6,029 bases of DNA from Desulfobacterales bacterium (GTDB lineage Bacteria > Desulfobacterota > Desulfobacteria > Desulfobacterales > Desulfosalsimonadaceae). Each line of letters starts with the position of its first letter. Positions within the stretch are counted from its first letter, which is position 1. The notes beneath the pieces were generated by a model, which was not told the origin of the DNA, did not search any database, and saw nothing but the letters and a program-made list of their open reading frames with translations. Below, piece by piece: positions 5,947-6,029 of the stretch. The position numbers and the translations under genes were made by a program. The stretch is taken from positions 2,648-8,676 of the forward strand of contig JAOZOL010000089.1 of NCBI GenBank assembly GCA_029933295.1, written 5' to 3'.

Positions 5947-6029
5947 ACCTCCAAATTATGTATTCGTTGCGTATTTGTTCTAATGCCTCAAGCCGATCTT
6001 CATGTGATTTTGATTGCCAAAATGCAAAA
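5894..6029 (-). CDS. C-terminal part of a small protein encoded upstream of the nucleotidyltransferase remnant
   Basis: The frame ends at TAG 5894-5896 and runs open to the window edge, giving 44 residues. They include FWQSKSHEDRLEALEQIR and end AEQRLQRVYRVVKRK. A charged small protein with the pattern RLEALEQIR...RLQRV is commonly encoded just ahead of, and overlapping, nucleotidyltransferase genes that begin MLSKDFKEF. Here the overlap with the nucleotidyltransferase start is about 50 nt, which matches that arrangement. The start lies beyond 6029. The gene may still be intact, but its partner is not, and its last codons lie close to the inferred deletion join. Function is unknown; a paired accessory or toxin-antitoxin-like role is only a guess. 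Confidence 0.6.
   Translation of the reverse strand, partial: FAFWQSKSHEDRLEALEQIRNEYIIWRYDAEQRLQRVYRVVKRK

Larger units (their letters stand above)
5532..6029. other. Gene-remnant region without an intact gene
   Basis: Nothing recognisable is seen in 5532-5604. After that come a 3' piece of a histidine kinase on the plus strand and, converging on it with a gap of only 14 nt, a collapsed nucleotidyltransferase-like gene and the end of a small gene on the minus strand. No inverted repeats, transposase fragments, tRNA or integrase traces were found that would explain the rearrangement. The region is best read as a deletion scar or decay zone beside housekeeping genes. Confidence 0.65.

Noticed and set aside
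1..6029. CRISPR arrays, tRNA/rRNA genes, riboswitches, transposase or integrase fragments
   Set aside because: Looked for on both strands; no spaced repeats, cloverleaf-like elements or mobile-element proteins were seen.

Overview
The window looks like ordinary chromosome from a low-to-moderate GC, Gram-negative anaerobe. The deltaproteobacterial lineage Desulfobacterota (Desulfobacterales-like) fits best. This rests on protein style: a hypoxanthine phosphoribosyltransferase beginning MPELV, an MJ0042-type zinc-ribbon protein with a long acidic tail, and a CreC-like kinase remnant. The assignment is inference; there is no rRNA or other decisive marker.

Layout. Most genes lie on the minus strand, so the order of transcription runs right to left. 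From about 4482 down: mnmG (tRNA U34 modification, 2611-4482), then a class B J-protein (1588-2526) ending at a clear intrinsic terminator (1516-1552). Next comes a recognisable sigma70-type promoter (TTGACA, 17 nt, TATGGT; 1428-1456) that drives hpt (purine salvage), followed after a 16-nt gap by a zinc-ribbon/acidic protein that runs off the left edge. On the plus strand, divergent from mnmG across a 125-nt AT-rich intergenic region, is a TIGR01212/YhcC-YtqA-type radical SAM protein (4608-5531).

The right-hand 500 bases hold no intact gene. They contain a 3' remnant of a CreC-like sensor histidine kinase (plus strand, about 5605-5772). Facing it are an internally deleted, frame-disrupted nucleotidyltransferase-like gene (minus, 5787-5946) and the C-terminal end of the small gene that normally precedes such nucleotidyltransferases (minus, 5894-6029, open at the window edge). 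I read this as a graveyard or deletion scar next to housekeeping genes.

How the genes relate. MnmG (with MnmE, not in the window) makes the cmnm5 side chain on wobble uridine. As I recall, members of the radical SAM family next door (Bacillus YtqA) act later in the same pathway, so the divergent pair may be a functional tRNA-modification cluster. The J-protein, HPRT and zinc-ribbon protein are standard housekeeping or regulatory functions with no obvious link to it. I found no convincing novel system. The most informative points are the mnmG/radical SAM pairing and the two gene remnants at the right end.
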